From: an uncultured Bacteroidota bacterium
GTDB taxonomy: Bacteria > Bacteroidota > Bacteroidia > Bacteroidales > UBA12077
Length of the DNA: 54,622 nt
NCBI GenBank assembly: GCA_913055635.1
Contig: CAJXLK010000030.1
Location: forward strand, 1-54,622
Direction of reading: 5' to 3'
The notes beneath the pieces are model-generated. The model had not been told where the DNA came from, made no database searches, and worked only from the letters and a program-made list of their open reading frames with translations. Each line of letters starts with the position of its first letter. Within the stretch, counting starts at the first letter, position 1. The translations under genes and the position numbers were made by a program. Of the stretch, positions 34,549 through 42,459 are shown piece by piece.

Positions 34549-35847
34549 ATGAATCTAAAATCTCAAGTTTTCGTTATTGGCCTGGACGATTTTAACCTGA
34601 AGAAGCTTCAGCGTTTGCCCGTGGCTGCATCCTGTGAATTTTTACCGGCCATTTATTATGCCGAAATGCGGGGTGTACAAAAGTATGACATGAAAAGCCT
34701 TATCGACAGGGCTATTCAACGGATCGATGCCCATGGCCATATAGATGCCATTGTCACCTACTATGATTTTCCCGGAACCAGTATTCTCCCTGTTATTGCG
34801 AAACATTATGGCCTAAAGGGCCCTTCGCTTGAGAGTGTCATGAAATGTGAGCATAAATACTGGAGCCGTCTGGAGCAGAACAAGGTGATTCCAAGAAGCC
34901 TGCCGATTTTTAAAGCCTTTGATCCATTTGATCCCAATGCCTATCAGCATATTGAGATGATTCCCCCTTTCTGGATCAAACCCATCAAGTCGTTTCGTTC
35001 TTTTTTGGCTTACCAGATCAATAGCGAACATGAGTTCCACCATTATATGAAGGAGGTGCAGAGCCACATTGAATACCTCTCGGAACCGTTTCATTATTTG
35101 TTCGGGCATTATGACTTGCCCCGGGAATATGCCGGGATGAAGGAGACCATGATTGCTGAAACGCCCATCAGCGGACATCAATGTACAGTGGAGGGATATG
35201 TCTTCGAAGGAGAGGTGGTGATCTATGGCATCGTCGATTCGATCCGGGAAGCTGATCGCTCATCCTTTGCCCAGTATATCTATCCCTCCGGTTTGCCCCA
35301 GGAAATTCAGTTCCGAATGGCTGATCTGGCCCGCCGGGCAATTACACAGATCGGGCTGAACCATTCCCCCTTTAATATTGAATTTTTCTATAATTCTACC
35401 ATTAATCAAATTTTTTTACTGGAGATCAATCCAAGGATATCCCAGGCCCATACCGATATATTTGAAAAGGTCCACGGGATCTCTCACCATGACATCATGC
35501 TGAACCTGGCCCTGGGTAAACGCCCGCAAGCCCTTGAGTACAAAGGTCCCTTCCGAATCGCAGGAAATTTCATGTTGCGCACTTATGAAGGGGGGCGTGT
35601 CAGAAAACTCCCGGCCGAACAGGAAATCAAGGCACTTCAGCACCAATTTCCCGAAATGTATCTTAAGCTGCACGTCACCGAAGGCATGCACCTGTCTGAA
35701 TTACAGGGCCAGGATAGTTACAGCTATGAACTGGCCAACCTTTTCCTGGGGGCCAGAAACCAGGATGAATTGATCGAAAAATATCAGCAATGTCTGGAAC
35801 AATTAACCTTTGACATCGATTATGATGAGGTTCCCCATGTACACTAA
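34549..35847 (+). CDS. ATP-grasp family enzyme
   Basis: Encodes 432 residues. The first 90 residues are a pre-ATP-grasp domain (QVFVIGLDDFNLKKLQRLPV, IDAIVTYYDFPGTS). The central region has the nucleotide-binding Lys (FWIKPIKSFRS), and the metal-binding end of the fold is FNIEFFYNSTINQIFLLEIN with PRISQAH, providing conserved Glu and Asn. The enzyme should ligate a carboxylate to an amine or thiol with ATP, through an acyl phosphate. It is 186 bp after the CocE hydrolase on the same strand, so the two may make and cleave related amide bonds. The substrate is unknown. Confidence 0.88.
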   Translation: MNLKSQVFVIGLDDFNLKKLQRLPVAASCEFLPAIYYAEMRGVQKYDMKSLIDRAIQRIDAHGHIDAIVTYYDFPGTSILPVIAKHYGLKGPSLESVMKCEHKYWSRLEQNKVIPRSLPIFKAFDPFDPNAYQHIEMIPPFWIKPIKSFRSFLAYQINSEHEFHHYMKEVQSHIEYLSEPFHYLFGHYDLPREYAGMKETMIAETPISGHQCTVEGYVFEGEVVIYGIVDSIREADRSSFAQYIYPSGLPQEIQFRMADLARRAITQIGLNHSPFNIEFFYNSTINQIFLLEINPRISQAHTDIFEKVHGISHHDIMLNLALGKRPQALEYKGPFRIAGNFMLRTYEGGRVRKLPAEQEIKALQHQFPEMYLKLHVTEGMHLSELQGQDSYSYELANLFLGARNQDELIEKYQQCLEQLTFDIDYDEVPHVH

Positions 35848-35988
35848 GCCGGGGCTTTTAACCCGTTTGCCTTTACCCGGCTGCAGGGATAGGCCTCCGG
35901 GAAACCTTCCCCGGGAATCGATCAAAAAGAAAAGATCCTAAATCACTATCTTTCAGCCCATCTTTTTTTTAATATAAAAAAATGACCG

Positions 35989-36384
35989 ATGAAAAAACTA
36001 CTTCTTTATGCATTGTTCATACTCCTTGTATTTGTTGCCTGCAGCGAAGGCGATGATTATTATGTAAGGAGAACCGACCGGGTCAATATTGTTGAGTTCA
36101 CCACCCCCGATACCACTTTGGTAACCGATACCATTGACCTATATGCCAAAGCCCAGATGGATAACGGATGTTGGCGCGATCTTTTCTTTGTGTTCAATGA
36201 ATTAAGTGATTCTGCCGCTTACCTCTCTGCTTACGGAACTTTTGAAAGTTACGGCAGCTGCCCGGATATAAAGGTTACCAAAGATACGCTCATTGAATTC
36301 AGCCCCTCACGTGAAGGCATCTATATTTTTTATATCGCCAGGAATTATTACCAGTTGATCCAGGATACCCTGATTGTTGAATGA
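35989..36384 (+). CDS. Small lipoprotein of unknown function
   Basis: Encodes 131 residues, starting MKKLLLYALFILLVFVACSE with a lipobox (VFVAC), so it is a likely lipoprotein; the acidic residues after the Cys are common in outer-membrane or surface lipoproteins of Bacteroidota. The body is beta-rich (TTLVTDTIDLYAKAQMDNGC, EGIYIFYIARNYYQLI) with two further Cys (about 62 and 90) that could form a disulfide. No family recognised. It stands alone. Confidence 0.7.
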   Translation: MKKLLLYALFILLVFVACSEGDDYYVRRTDRVNIVEFTTPDTTLVTDTIDLYAKAQMDNGCWRDLFFVFNELSDSAAYLSAYGTFESYGSCPDIKVTKDTLIEFSPSREGIYIFYIARNYYQLIQDTLIVE

Positions 36385-36607
36385 AGTTGGGGGTGAGTTT
36401 TTTTTATTCCTGGAAGCATTGACTTGAATGGGGATGACAATGAATTTTTTCATTCCATGCGGGTGTTTAATCTGTGTTTCGCCACCCTTCAGAAGGCCGA
36501 TGGCATTGTTTTGAGCAGGCTGAAGGCCTTTTCTTTGAAAAGCTCATAATTCTTCTTATATTAGAATCGCCTGTGGACAAGGTCCTCTCTTAATAAAAAA
36601 TTTTTAT

Positions 36608-36829
36608 ATGACGATATTGCTACAAACGGGGGATATGAATGATTTGACCATGACCCTGGGGTTGATTGTGGTCCTTTTGGTAGCATGGCTTTTTCTCAGG
36701 CGGATGGGCAAGCGCGACAAACGCACTTTCCGCAGCACAAGCCTCAGAAATCTGCGCCAGCGTTATTTGCGGGGAGAAATAACGGATGAAGAGTATGAGC
36801 GCCAGAAGAAGGATTTTGAGCAGGAATAG
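36608..36829 (+). CDS. SHOCT-domain small membrane protein
   Basis: Encodes 73 residues. One membrane helix (about residues 14-30: MTLGLIVVLLVAWLFL) is followed by a basic stretch and a C-terminal SHOCT motif, LRQRYLRGEITDEEYERQKK. SHOCT is a short C-terminal oligomerisation-type motif in many bacterial membrane proteins. ATG 36635 is an alternative start. Converges with the HAD gene at 8 bp distance. Function unknown. Confidence 0.75.
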   Translation: MTILLQTGDMNDLTMTLGLIVVLLVAWLFLRRMGKRDKRTFRSTSLRNLRQRYLRGEITDEEYERQKKDFEQE

Positions 36830-36836
36830 CCCCACC

Positions 36837-37493
36837 CTAATCAAGCATTTGAAATAATTCGCCGGGTTGATGCAAAAAATGCCGGATGCCTATTCTGCGG
36901 GCCTGTTCCAGGAAATCTTTTTTTTCCTCCGCAGACTTGGCCCAGCAGGAGGCAGCAAATTGCGTGCCTGCTTCGTAGGCTACATGATGGTCCATCAGGT
37001 TATCTCCAATGTAGAGCACCTCATTGTGGTCCAGGGAAAGCAGATGGCAGGCTTTCTTTAGCCCTTCTCCATGGGGTTTGTAGTGTTCCACATCGCTGTC
37101 GGTGATCACCACATCAAAGTCTCCGAAAGCCTCTTTTCGTGCGGTGATCTCCCAGGCCGGCCTGCTTTTACCGGTGACAATACCCATGGGATAATCAGCG
37201 TTTCTGATTCGCCCAAGCATATCTTTTATTCCTGGATATTGCCCCTTGGATAAGGTATCATAAAAATGGGCGTAGTGGCTTAAAAAACGTTTGTAGGCGT
37301 GATCCCGCTCTTTTGCCGGAACGGTTAATTCAATAAACTGACGCTCAGGGGTGGGTTTGGAATTGGCAATGTCCTGGGGGGTAAGGGTCTTCCTTACATA
37401 AGGCTGCAGCAACATTCGGTATACCTCCATATAGAGGTCCCAGGTGTTGATCAACGTGCCATCCAAATCAAATAGGATACCCGATATCTTCAT
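36837..37493 (-). CDS. HAD-superfamily phosphatase (phosphoglycolate-phosphatase-like)
   Basis: Encodes 218 residues from ATG 37491-37493 (MKISGILFDLDGTLINTWDL); a TTG three codons earlier is less likely. Motif I is FDLDGTLIN with the nucleophile Asp and the acid Asp; motif II is GIVTGKS; motif III is the Lys in EHYKPHGEG; motif IV is YIGDNLMDHH. A helical cap lies between motifs I and II. It hydrolyses a phosphate monoester; phosphoglycolate, pyrophosphate or a sugar phosphate are possible. No operon partner: the SHOCT gene converges with it, and the ABC genes lie divergent 260 bp away. Confidence 0.88.
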   Translation of the reverse strand: MKISGILFDLDGTLINTWDLYMEVYRMLLQPYVRKTLTPQDIANSKPTPERQFIELTVPAKERDHAYKRFLSHYAHFYDTLSKGQYPGIKDMLGRIRNADYPMGIVTGKSRPAWEITARKEAFGDFDVVITDSDVEHYKPHGEGLKKACHLLSLDHNEVLYIGDNLMDHHVAYEAGTQFAASCWAKSAEEKKDFLEQARRIGIRHFLHQPGELFQMLD

Positions 37494-37641
37494 GGTCGAC
37501 AATATTAGTGATATTTGTTTGATTAATCAACATCATAGGCCTTTAATTGTTTATCTTATGGCATCAGCCATTCTTTGAATCTGAATGATCTGCTTTTTGG
37601 GAGATTTTGAACTCAAGTCAGTTTTTATCAATTTTGCAGGC

Positions 37642-37672
37642 TTTGATTCAGCGCTGTTTTTATGTACATTTT
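37642..37672 (+). promoter_or_regulatory. Candidate promoter for the ABC exporter operon
   Basis: TTTG (37642-37645), 19 bp, then TACATTTT (37665-37672), which fits the Bacteroidota TTTG-N19-TAnnTTTG pattern with one change in the last base. The ATG is about 80 bp downstream. There is no further support. Confidence 0.35.
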
Positions 37673-37751
37673 CGTAAAATTCATCAGGGAAGCCCCCTAA
37701 AATAGTGCAGTAGTATTGTGAATTAATAATTCGGTGAAAGGAGCAGGAAAC

Positions 37752-38726
37752 ATGGAATTAATCAAGGTGGATCAGCTCACCAAGACTTTTGGCGATTTGG
37801 TGGCAGTGGATCACGTCAGTTTTTCCATCGAGCAAGGCGAAATATTCGGTTTTCTTGGCCCCAACGGTGCCGGTAAAACCACCACACTATCCATTCTTTC
37901 TACTTTGCTCAAGCCCACTTCGGGGCAGGCTTTTGTGAACGGATATGATGTAGAAAACCAGCAATCCCAGGTAAGGCGGTCTATAGGGGTGGTCTTCCAG
38001 GATCCCACCCTTGATGAAGAGCTGACCGCCCGTGAGAATATGGATATTCACGGGCGTTTATACGGGATGAAGCATCGAAAGGCACGTATTGATGAATTGT
38101 TGAAGCTGGTGGAGCTGGAAAACCGAAAAAATCAGCTGGTTAAGCAGTTTTCGGGTGGGATGAAGCGCCGTTTGGAGATTGCAAGGGGATTGCTACATGA
38201 TCCCCAGATTTTGTTTCTGGATGAACCCACCCTGGGGCTTGATCCCCAAACGCGCAATCATTTGTGGGATTATATCCGGGATTTGAATCAAAAGAAGGGG
38301 GTCACCATCATTTTAACCACCCATTACATGGATGAGGCGGAAAAGTTGTCGGACCGTGTGGCCATCATTGACCACGGCCAGATCATCGCCCTTGATACGC
38401 CCATGGCCTTGAAGGAACAAGTCGGGGGAAGCCGCATCCGCATTGAGTCGAAGGAAAATCAAAAAATACTTCAAAGGCTGCAAGGCATAAAGTGGTTGAA
38501 CAACCTGACCAACTACAATGGTTTCACCGATATAACCTTGCAAAACGCGGAAAAAAAGATTGCCGGGGTCATCCGTGAGATCAACGACCTGCCGATTGAT
38601 TCGGTTTCGCTGAAAATACCCAGCCTGGAGGATGTATTCCTTCATTACACCGGCAAGACGATCCGCGAGCAGGAAGCCAGTGCCAAAGACCGCATTCGTC
38701 AACATCGTAAAGCATCAAGGAGATGA
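37752..38726 (+). CDS. ABC-2 type exporter ATP-binding protein (DrrA-like)
   Basis: Encodes 324 residues from ATG 37752, with AGGAG eight bases upstream; the GTG at 37734 is less likely. Walker A is GPNGAGKTTT, the Q loop VVFQDPTLDE, the signature SGGMKRRLEIARGL, Walker B ILFLDEPTLGLD and the H loop TTHYMDEAEK. It powers a membrane transporter for a drug, lipid or polysaccharide. The permease gene overlaps its stop by 4 bp, so the two are coupled. A C-terminal extension of about 90 residues (IRIESKENQKILQRL and onward) fits DrrA-type proteins. Confidence 0.93.
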   Translation: MELIKVDQLTKTFGDLVAVDHVSFSIEQGEIFGFLGPNGAGKTTTLSILSTLLKPTSGQAFVNGYDVENQQSQVRRSIGVVFQDPTLDEELTARENMDIHGRLYGMKHRKARIDELLKLVELENRKNQLVKQFSGGMKRRLEIARGLLHDPQILFLDEPTLGLDPQTRNHLWDYIRDLNQKKGVTIILTTHYMDEAEKLSDRVAIIDHGQIIALDTPMALKEQVGGSRIRIESKENQKILQRLQGIKWLNNLTNYNGFTDITLQNAEKKIAGVIREINDLPIDSVSLKIPSLEDVFLHYTGKTIREQEASAKDRIRQHRKASRR

Positions 38727-39481
38727 GAGGACTTAGCGCAATTTATACCATCTGGTACCGCAACGTATTGAAATACTTCAGGATGAAAAGCCGCATCATT
38801 GGAAGTTTGGGCATGCCCTTCTTCTTTTTGGTGATCATCGGCTTTGGATTGAATTCGACCATCCAGGTTCCCGGCATGGAAGTGGATTATGTGGAATTTA
38901 TTGCCCCTGGCATCATTGCCATGAGCATTTTGTTTTCTAGTATGTTTTCCGGGGTGCAGCTGGTCATTGATAAACAGATTGGCTTTTTAAAGGAAACCCT
39001 GGTGGCCCCGGTTTCGCGCCTTCACCTGATGATCGGTCAGGCCCTGGGAGGGGCCACCACAGCCCTGATGCAGGGCATCCTGGTGCTGATCATCTCCCTG
39101 TTCATCGGGGTCAATTTGCCCAGCCTTTCTGGAATCCTGATTGCCCTGGTGTTTATGTTCCTGATCGGACTCTCCTTTACCTCAGTCGGCATTGCCTTTG
39201 CCTCGAGAATGGAGGATACCCACGGGTTTCAATTGATCGTCAACTTTATCCTTTTTCCGGTTTTCTTCCTCTCCGGCGCCCTCTTCCCACTGGATCGAAT
39301 CCCTGATTGGCTCTCTTTTTTAACCTATATTGACCCCTTGACCTATGGGGTCGAAGGCATTCGTTACGGGCTGCTCGGTGCCACCCAGATTACACCGGTG
39401 TTGAGCTTTTCTGCCCTTGGCGGGTTTTTAGTGGCCATGCTGCTGCTCGGGAGTTTCCTGTTCAATAAAATAAAAATTTAA
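38723..39481 (+). CDS. ABC-2 type permease (DrrB-like)
   Basis: Encodes 252 residues with about six membrane helices, including MPFFFLVIIGFGLNS, GIIAMSILFSSMFSGVQ and LIVNFILFPVFFLSGALFPL. The signature near LSGALFPLDRIPDWL and FLTYIDPLTYGVEGIRYGLL is that of ABC-2 family exporters. It is the membrane partner of the preceding ATPase (ATGA overlap). The substrate is unknown. Confidence 0.92.
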   Translation: MRGLSAIYTIWYRNVLKYFRMKSRIIGSLGMPFFFLVIIGFGLNSTIQVPGMEVDYVEFIAPGIIAMSILFSSMFSGVQLVIDKQIGFLKETLVAPVSRLHLMIGQALGGATTALMQGILVLIISLFIGVNLPSLSGILIALVFMFLIGLSFTSVGIAFASRMEDTHGFQLIVNFILFPVFFLSGALFPLDRIPDWLSFLTYIDPLTYGVEGIRYGLLGATQITPVLSFSALGGFLVAMLLLGSFLFNKIKI

Positions 39482-39531
39482 AGGCAAAATGGGTCGGCCC
39501 CCTACAAATATGAAATTGTTGCATCCTGACC

Positions 39532-39963
39532 ATGAACATTCCCTGTCCAAATAAAGACCTCTTGCCCGGGCGTTATGCTTTACGGCTCATAAGTGTTGTG
39601 ATCCTGGCCCTATTAATGGGTGCCTGTAAGCCCGATTACAAAAAACATCAGTTGGAGGTCACCGCCACTGCCTACAATTCCCATGCCAATCAGACCCAGG
39701 GAGACCCCAGAATTACCGCCTGGGGCGATACCCTTAAACCGGGCATGAAAGCAATAGCTGTTTCCCGCGACCTGATTTCCCGGGGACTTACATCCGGGGT
39801 GGAAGTTAAAATAGAAGGCCTGCCGGGAACTTACGTGGTCCGCGATAAGATGAACCGGCGTTGGGAGAAGAAGATCGACATTTATATGGGAAATGACCTG
39901 GAAAAAGCCCGGGAATGGGGGAGGAAAAAAGTGGTCATTCACTGGAAAACAAAAATTCATTAA
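39532..39963 (+). CDS. 3D-domain lipoprotein (RlpA/MltA-like fold)
   Basis: Encodes 143 residues. Leader ALRLISVVILALLMGACKPD has a lipobox with Cys. The rest is a 3D domain: TATAYNSHANQTQGDPRITA, WGDTLKPGMKAIAVSRDL and VVRDKMNRRWEKKIDIYMGN, with three conserved Asp (GD, RD, ID). Such domains occur in lytic transglycosylases and RlpA/Sps proteins acting on peptidoglycan. Located 50 bp after the ABC permease and 32 bp before the sigma-54 activator, so it may be part of the same envelope-related operon. Confidence 0.82.
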   Translation: MNIPCPNKDLLPGRYALRLISVVILALLMGACKPDYKKHQLEVTATAYNSHANQTQGDPRITAWGDTLKPGMKAIAVSRDLISRGLTSGVEVKIEGLPGTYVVRDKMNRRWEKKIDIYMGNDLEKAREWGRKKVVIHWKTKIH

Positions 39964-39994
39964 ATTTATTGGTCTCAGCAAAACCATTGTATAT

Positions 39995-41068
39995 ATGCTG
40001 GATCCTCAGCAAATAGAGGAAGAGCGCTATTATCAGGTCAGTGAATTGATCCCCGCCTCGCCCATATCCTTCCACAGTGATCAGATGAAGGGTTACTGGT
40101 TGTTTTCGGATCAGATAAAAAGCCTGTTCAACCGGTTGCGAAAGATGGCCTCCAGCCCTGATATACCCCTGCTTATTAAAGGGCACACCGGAAGTGGCAA
40201 AGAGGTGGTGGCACGTTTTATGCACCATGAGGTGGATCAAAACCAGGGCCGGTTTATCGCCATCAATTGTACCAACATGAACAGGGAGCTTTTTGAATCT
40301 CAACTTTTTGGTTATAGCGGGGGGGCTTTTACCGGGGCCCAGAAATCCGGACACCAGGGATATATCAAACAAGCGGGTTCAGGAACCCTCTTTTTGGATG
40401 AGATCAGTGAAATCGACCCGGAGCTTCAGGCGAAACTGCTCCGGGTGATCGAACAGGGAGAGTATTTTCCCTTGGGAAGCAATCAGAAAGAAACCGTACG
40501 GGCCCGGATGATTTTTGCTTCCAACAACGACCTTGAAAAAATGATGGAGAACGGCCGCCTTCGTGAGGATCTGTATTACCGCCTAAATGTGGTTGCCGTC
40601 GAAATGCCGGGTTTAAAAGACCGACGCGAGGAGATTATACCGCTGGTGGCCCTTTTTATTGACCATTATAACCGGGAATTTCAAAAGCAGATCCATTACG
40701 TGCAGGGAAAAGTACTCCGCTTCTTTTATGCCTACAATTGGCCGGGAAATATCCGCGAGCTGAAAAATTTTATTACCCAGATGATGATTTTCATTGAAGG
40801 CGATACCCTCAGATTTGAGCATCTCCATATAAAAGATGAAATGGAGCGGCAGCAAACCCAAAGCTTTTCACAGCAGCTTTCGGGAAAAGAACAATCCAAA
40901 CAGGATATTATCGATGCCCTGATTGAAGAACCTTTTGATTTGGAGGCCTTTACCTCCGAAGTGGTGCGGCGCACACTGAAAAAGTTTGGAGGCAATAAAT
41001 CCAAAACTGCCCGTTTTTTGGGAATAAAACGAGAGCAGCTTTATCATCGATACCGAATTGATAAATAA
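39995..41068 (+). CDS. Sigma-54-dependent enhancer-binding activator without receiver domain
   Basis: Encodes 357 residues from ATG 39995 (MLDPQQIEEERYYQVSELIP); earlier codons overlap the lipoprotein gene. An N-terminal region of about 40 residues replaces a sensor or receiver. AAA+ domain: Walker A GHTGSGKE (63-70), sigma-54 contact loop GAFTGA (110-115), Walker B TLFLDE (about 131-136), sensor region FASNND and the arginine finger zone REDLYYRLNVV. The C-terminus is a Fis-type helix-turn-helix (FGGNKSKTARFLGIKREQ). It would open sigma-54 promoters by ATP hydrolysis. Two 17-bp palindromes and a -24/-12 element immediately downstream are probable target sites for control of the next gene. 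Confidence 0.93.
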   Translation: MLDPQQIEEERYYQVSELIPASPISFHSDQMKGYWLFSDQIKSLFNRLRKMASSPDIPLLIKGHTGSGKEVVARFMHHEVDQNQGRFIAINCTNMNRELFESQLFGYSGGAFTGAQKSGHQGYIKQAGSGTLFLDEISEIDPELQAKLLRVIEQGEYFPLGSNQKETVRARMIFASNNDLEKMMENGRLREDLYYRLNVVAVEMPGLKDRREEIIPLVALFIDHYNREFQKQIHYVQGKVLRFFYAYNWPGNIRELKNFITQMMIFIEGDTLRFEHLHIKDEMERQQTQSFSQQLSGKEQSKQDIIDALIEEPFDLEAFTSEVVRRTLKKFGGNKSKTARFLGIKREQLYHRYRIDK

Positions 41069-41089
41069 GGGGTCCCCGCCCCAAGGATA

Positions 41090-41106
41090 GTGTATGATTT
41101 TTTACA
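41090..41106. promoter_or_regulatory. Upstream activator site 1 (sigma-54 enhancer candidate)
   Basis: GTGTATGATTTTTTACA, an imperfect palindrome TGTA-N8-TACA. It differs from site 2 at one base and starts exactly 42 bp before it (four DNA turns), about 143 bp before the predicted transcription start. Confidence 0.6.
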
Positions 41107-41131
41107 GATGGTTTTTTTCAGGATATGAAGG

Positions 41132-41148
41132 GTGTAAGATTTTTTACA
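41132..41148. promoter_or_regulatory. Upstream activator site 2 (sigma-54 enhancer candidate)
   Basis: GTGTAAGATTTTTTACA, extended by flanking G/C to the hairpin-like GGTGTAA...TTACACC. It is about 101 bp before the predicted start, within the usual range for enhancer-binding proteins. Confidence 0.6.
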
Positions 41149-41214
41149 CCGCGAAGGGGAATGAGCGGGACGGCCTTTTTTAAAATCATTGAAGATCAGG
41201 ATTATGTATACCTT

Positions 41215-41229
41215 TGGCACATTAATTGA
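41215..41229 (+). promoter_or_regulatory. Candidate sigma-54 (-24/-12) promoter
   Basis: TGGCACATTAATTGA matches TGGCACG-N4-TTGC at 13 of the 15 positions counted as fixed or spaced, with the correct 10 bases between GG and the -12 dinucleotide. The -12 GC is GA here, which would weaken it. Transcription would begin near 41241, about 16 bp before the response-regulator ATG. Confidence 0.6.
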
Positions 41230-41256
41230 TATGATTTGCACAGACAAGGGTGTTCT

Positions 41257-41619
41257 ATGAAGATTTTAAACATTGATGATTCTACTGTGAACAACATGCT
41301 GATGGAAAACATCATCAGCTCCTTCGGGTACGAGGCTTATTCGCTTTTGCAGGGATCCGGGATTGCTGAAAAGATTGAAGAGTATCAGCCTGACGTGATC
41401 ATCCTGGATCTGATGATGCCGGATAAAAGTGGGTTTGATGTGTTGGACGAACTCAATAAACTGGGCTTTAATATTCCGGTTATTGTGGTAACGGCCATGA
41501 ACAGTTCCGAACTGAAGCGTCGGGCCTTGGAGATGGGAGCAGTGGACTATCAGGCGAAGCCGGTCAATATGAAGAGCCTGAAAAGGAGCCTTGATAAGGC
41601 CTTTCAGGGAGAGGCCTGA
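41257..41619 (+). CDS. Single-domain response regulator receiver (CheY-like)
   Basis: Encodes 120 residues from ATG 41257 (MKILNIDDSTVNNMLMENII); an upstream TTG at 41236 lies near the predicted transcription start and is rejected. Acid residues D7/D8, phospho-acceptor D51 (VIILDLMMPDKSG), the Thr in VVTAMNSS and Lys in YQAKPVN complete the receiver site. No output domain, so it passes phosphoryl groups or binds partners. No kinase gene is nearby. It follows the predicted sigma-54 promoter, and the barrel gene is 49 bp downstream. Confidence 0.93.
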   Translation: MKILNIDDSTVNNMLMENIISSFGYEAYSLLQGSGIAEKIEEYQPDVIILDLMMPDKSGFDVLDELNKLGFNIPVIVVTAMNSSELKRRALEMGAVDYQAKPVNMKSLKRSLDKAFQGEA

Positions 41620-41668
41620 GTTTTGGCGATAGAACATCCTCCGAACCGCAAATCATATCGGAGGTACT

Positions 41669-42304
41669 ATGTTATCTTTTTCCCGCATCAAGTGGTCAAA
41701 ATGGATTATTTTTCTTACTGTTTTTTTTAGTTTTAACCCATTAATGGCTCAGCTTTCCGAATCTCCCGGGGATTATTTTGGCGCCCGCTTTTACCAGGAA
41801 ATTAACGGGCTGGTTAACAACAGAAATGTTTTAGGTGCCGAGTACACGCATCATCGACGTACCTACGAGTTGGGATTGTTGCTGAACAGGATGAAGATGG
41901 TTTCAGGGTTTGTTTTTCGCCATCAATTTTTCCTGAATTCCACCCGGCCAAACCATAATTATCAAATCGATGACTATACCTGGCGTCCCTACCTGATCTA
42001 TCATTTTGTTTATAACACGAATATTTCGGAGCGTTACCTGAAAAATTCGATAGGCACTGGTACTATAAGGTTTAAGCAGGAGTATCCGGGTGTTCCAACT
42101 GTCAATACCATGGAGCATTATTTGGGTTTTGGAACCGAAGTGGATATGGTAGGGGCGTTTTTTATGAACGTCTATGTGGGGGGCGGGTTATATTTTTACC
42201 GCAGCAATTCCCGGGTAGTCACCCGGGATGATCGGCTGTTGCCCGAACAACACATCGGTTTTACCTGGAACATGAGCTTCGGGATAGGCTACCGCTTGCA
42301 TTGA
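41669..42304 (+). CDS. Exported putative outer-membrane protein
   Basis: Encodes 211 residues with a signal peptide (KWIIFLTVFFSFNPLMAQ). The body has the strand pattern of a small outer-membrane barrel: DYFGARFYQEINGLVNNR, VLGAEYTHHRRTYELGLLLN, HYLGFGTEVDMVGAFFMNVY and the last strand FTWNMSFGIGYRLH ending near the C-terminus. No family recognised. It lies 49 bp after the response regulator, so it is probably co-transcribed from the sigma-54 promoter; this makes it a candidate regulated product of that module. Confidence 0.7.
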   Translation: MLSFSRIKWSKWIIFLTVFFSFNPLMAQLSESPGDYFGARFYQEINGLVNNRNVLGAEYTHHRRTYELGLLLNRMKMVSGFVFRHQFFLNSTRPNHNYQIDDYTWRPYLIYHFVYNTNISERYLKNSIGTGTIRFKQEYPGVPTVNTMEHYLGFGTEVDMVGAFFMNVYVGGGLYFYRSNSRVVTRDDRLLPEQHIGFTWNMSFGIGYRLH

Positions 42305-42328
42305 TATCCATTACCCTGCTTTACATCA

Positions 42329-42403
42329 CCCCGCTAAGCGGAGTTCTTTTAATCCTGACCCCGCTAAGCGGGGTTCTTTTAATTATGACCCCGCTTAGCG
42401 GGG
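42329..42403. repeat. Three REP-like palindromes, locus 2
   Basis: Copies of CCCCGCTAAGCGGGG (42329-42343, altered at the end, 42359-42373) and CCCCGCTTAGCGGGG (42389-42403), spaced at 30 bp, with shared spacer TTCTTTTAAT. The same palindrome occurs at locus 1 (22036). Confidence 0.9.
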
Positions 42404-42459
42404 TGATTCCATAAATTGTGATATATTTGAGGGGCAAAGCAACCTGAAAATTGAAAGGT

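Noticed and set aside
40209-40224. A sigma-54-like TGGCACG-N4-ATGCA sequence
   Set aside because: It lies inside the AAA+ coding region of the activator, where the codons for VARFMH give it by chance, and there is no downstream start.
42329-42403. Regularly spaced repeats that look like a short CRISPR array
   Set aside because: The repeats are 15-bp palindromes with nearly identical spacers, no cas genes, and a second copy set at 22036; this is a REP-like element.
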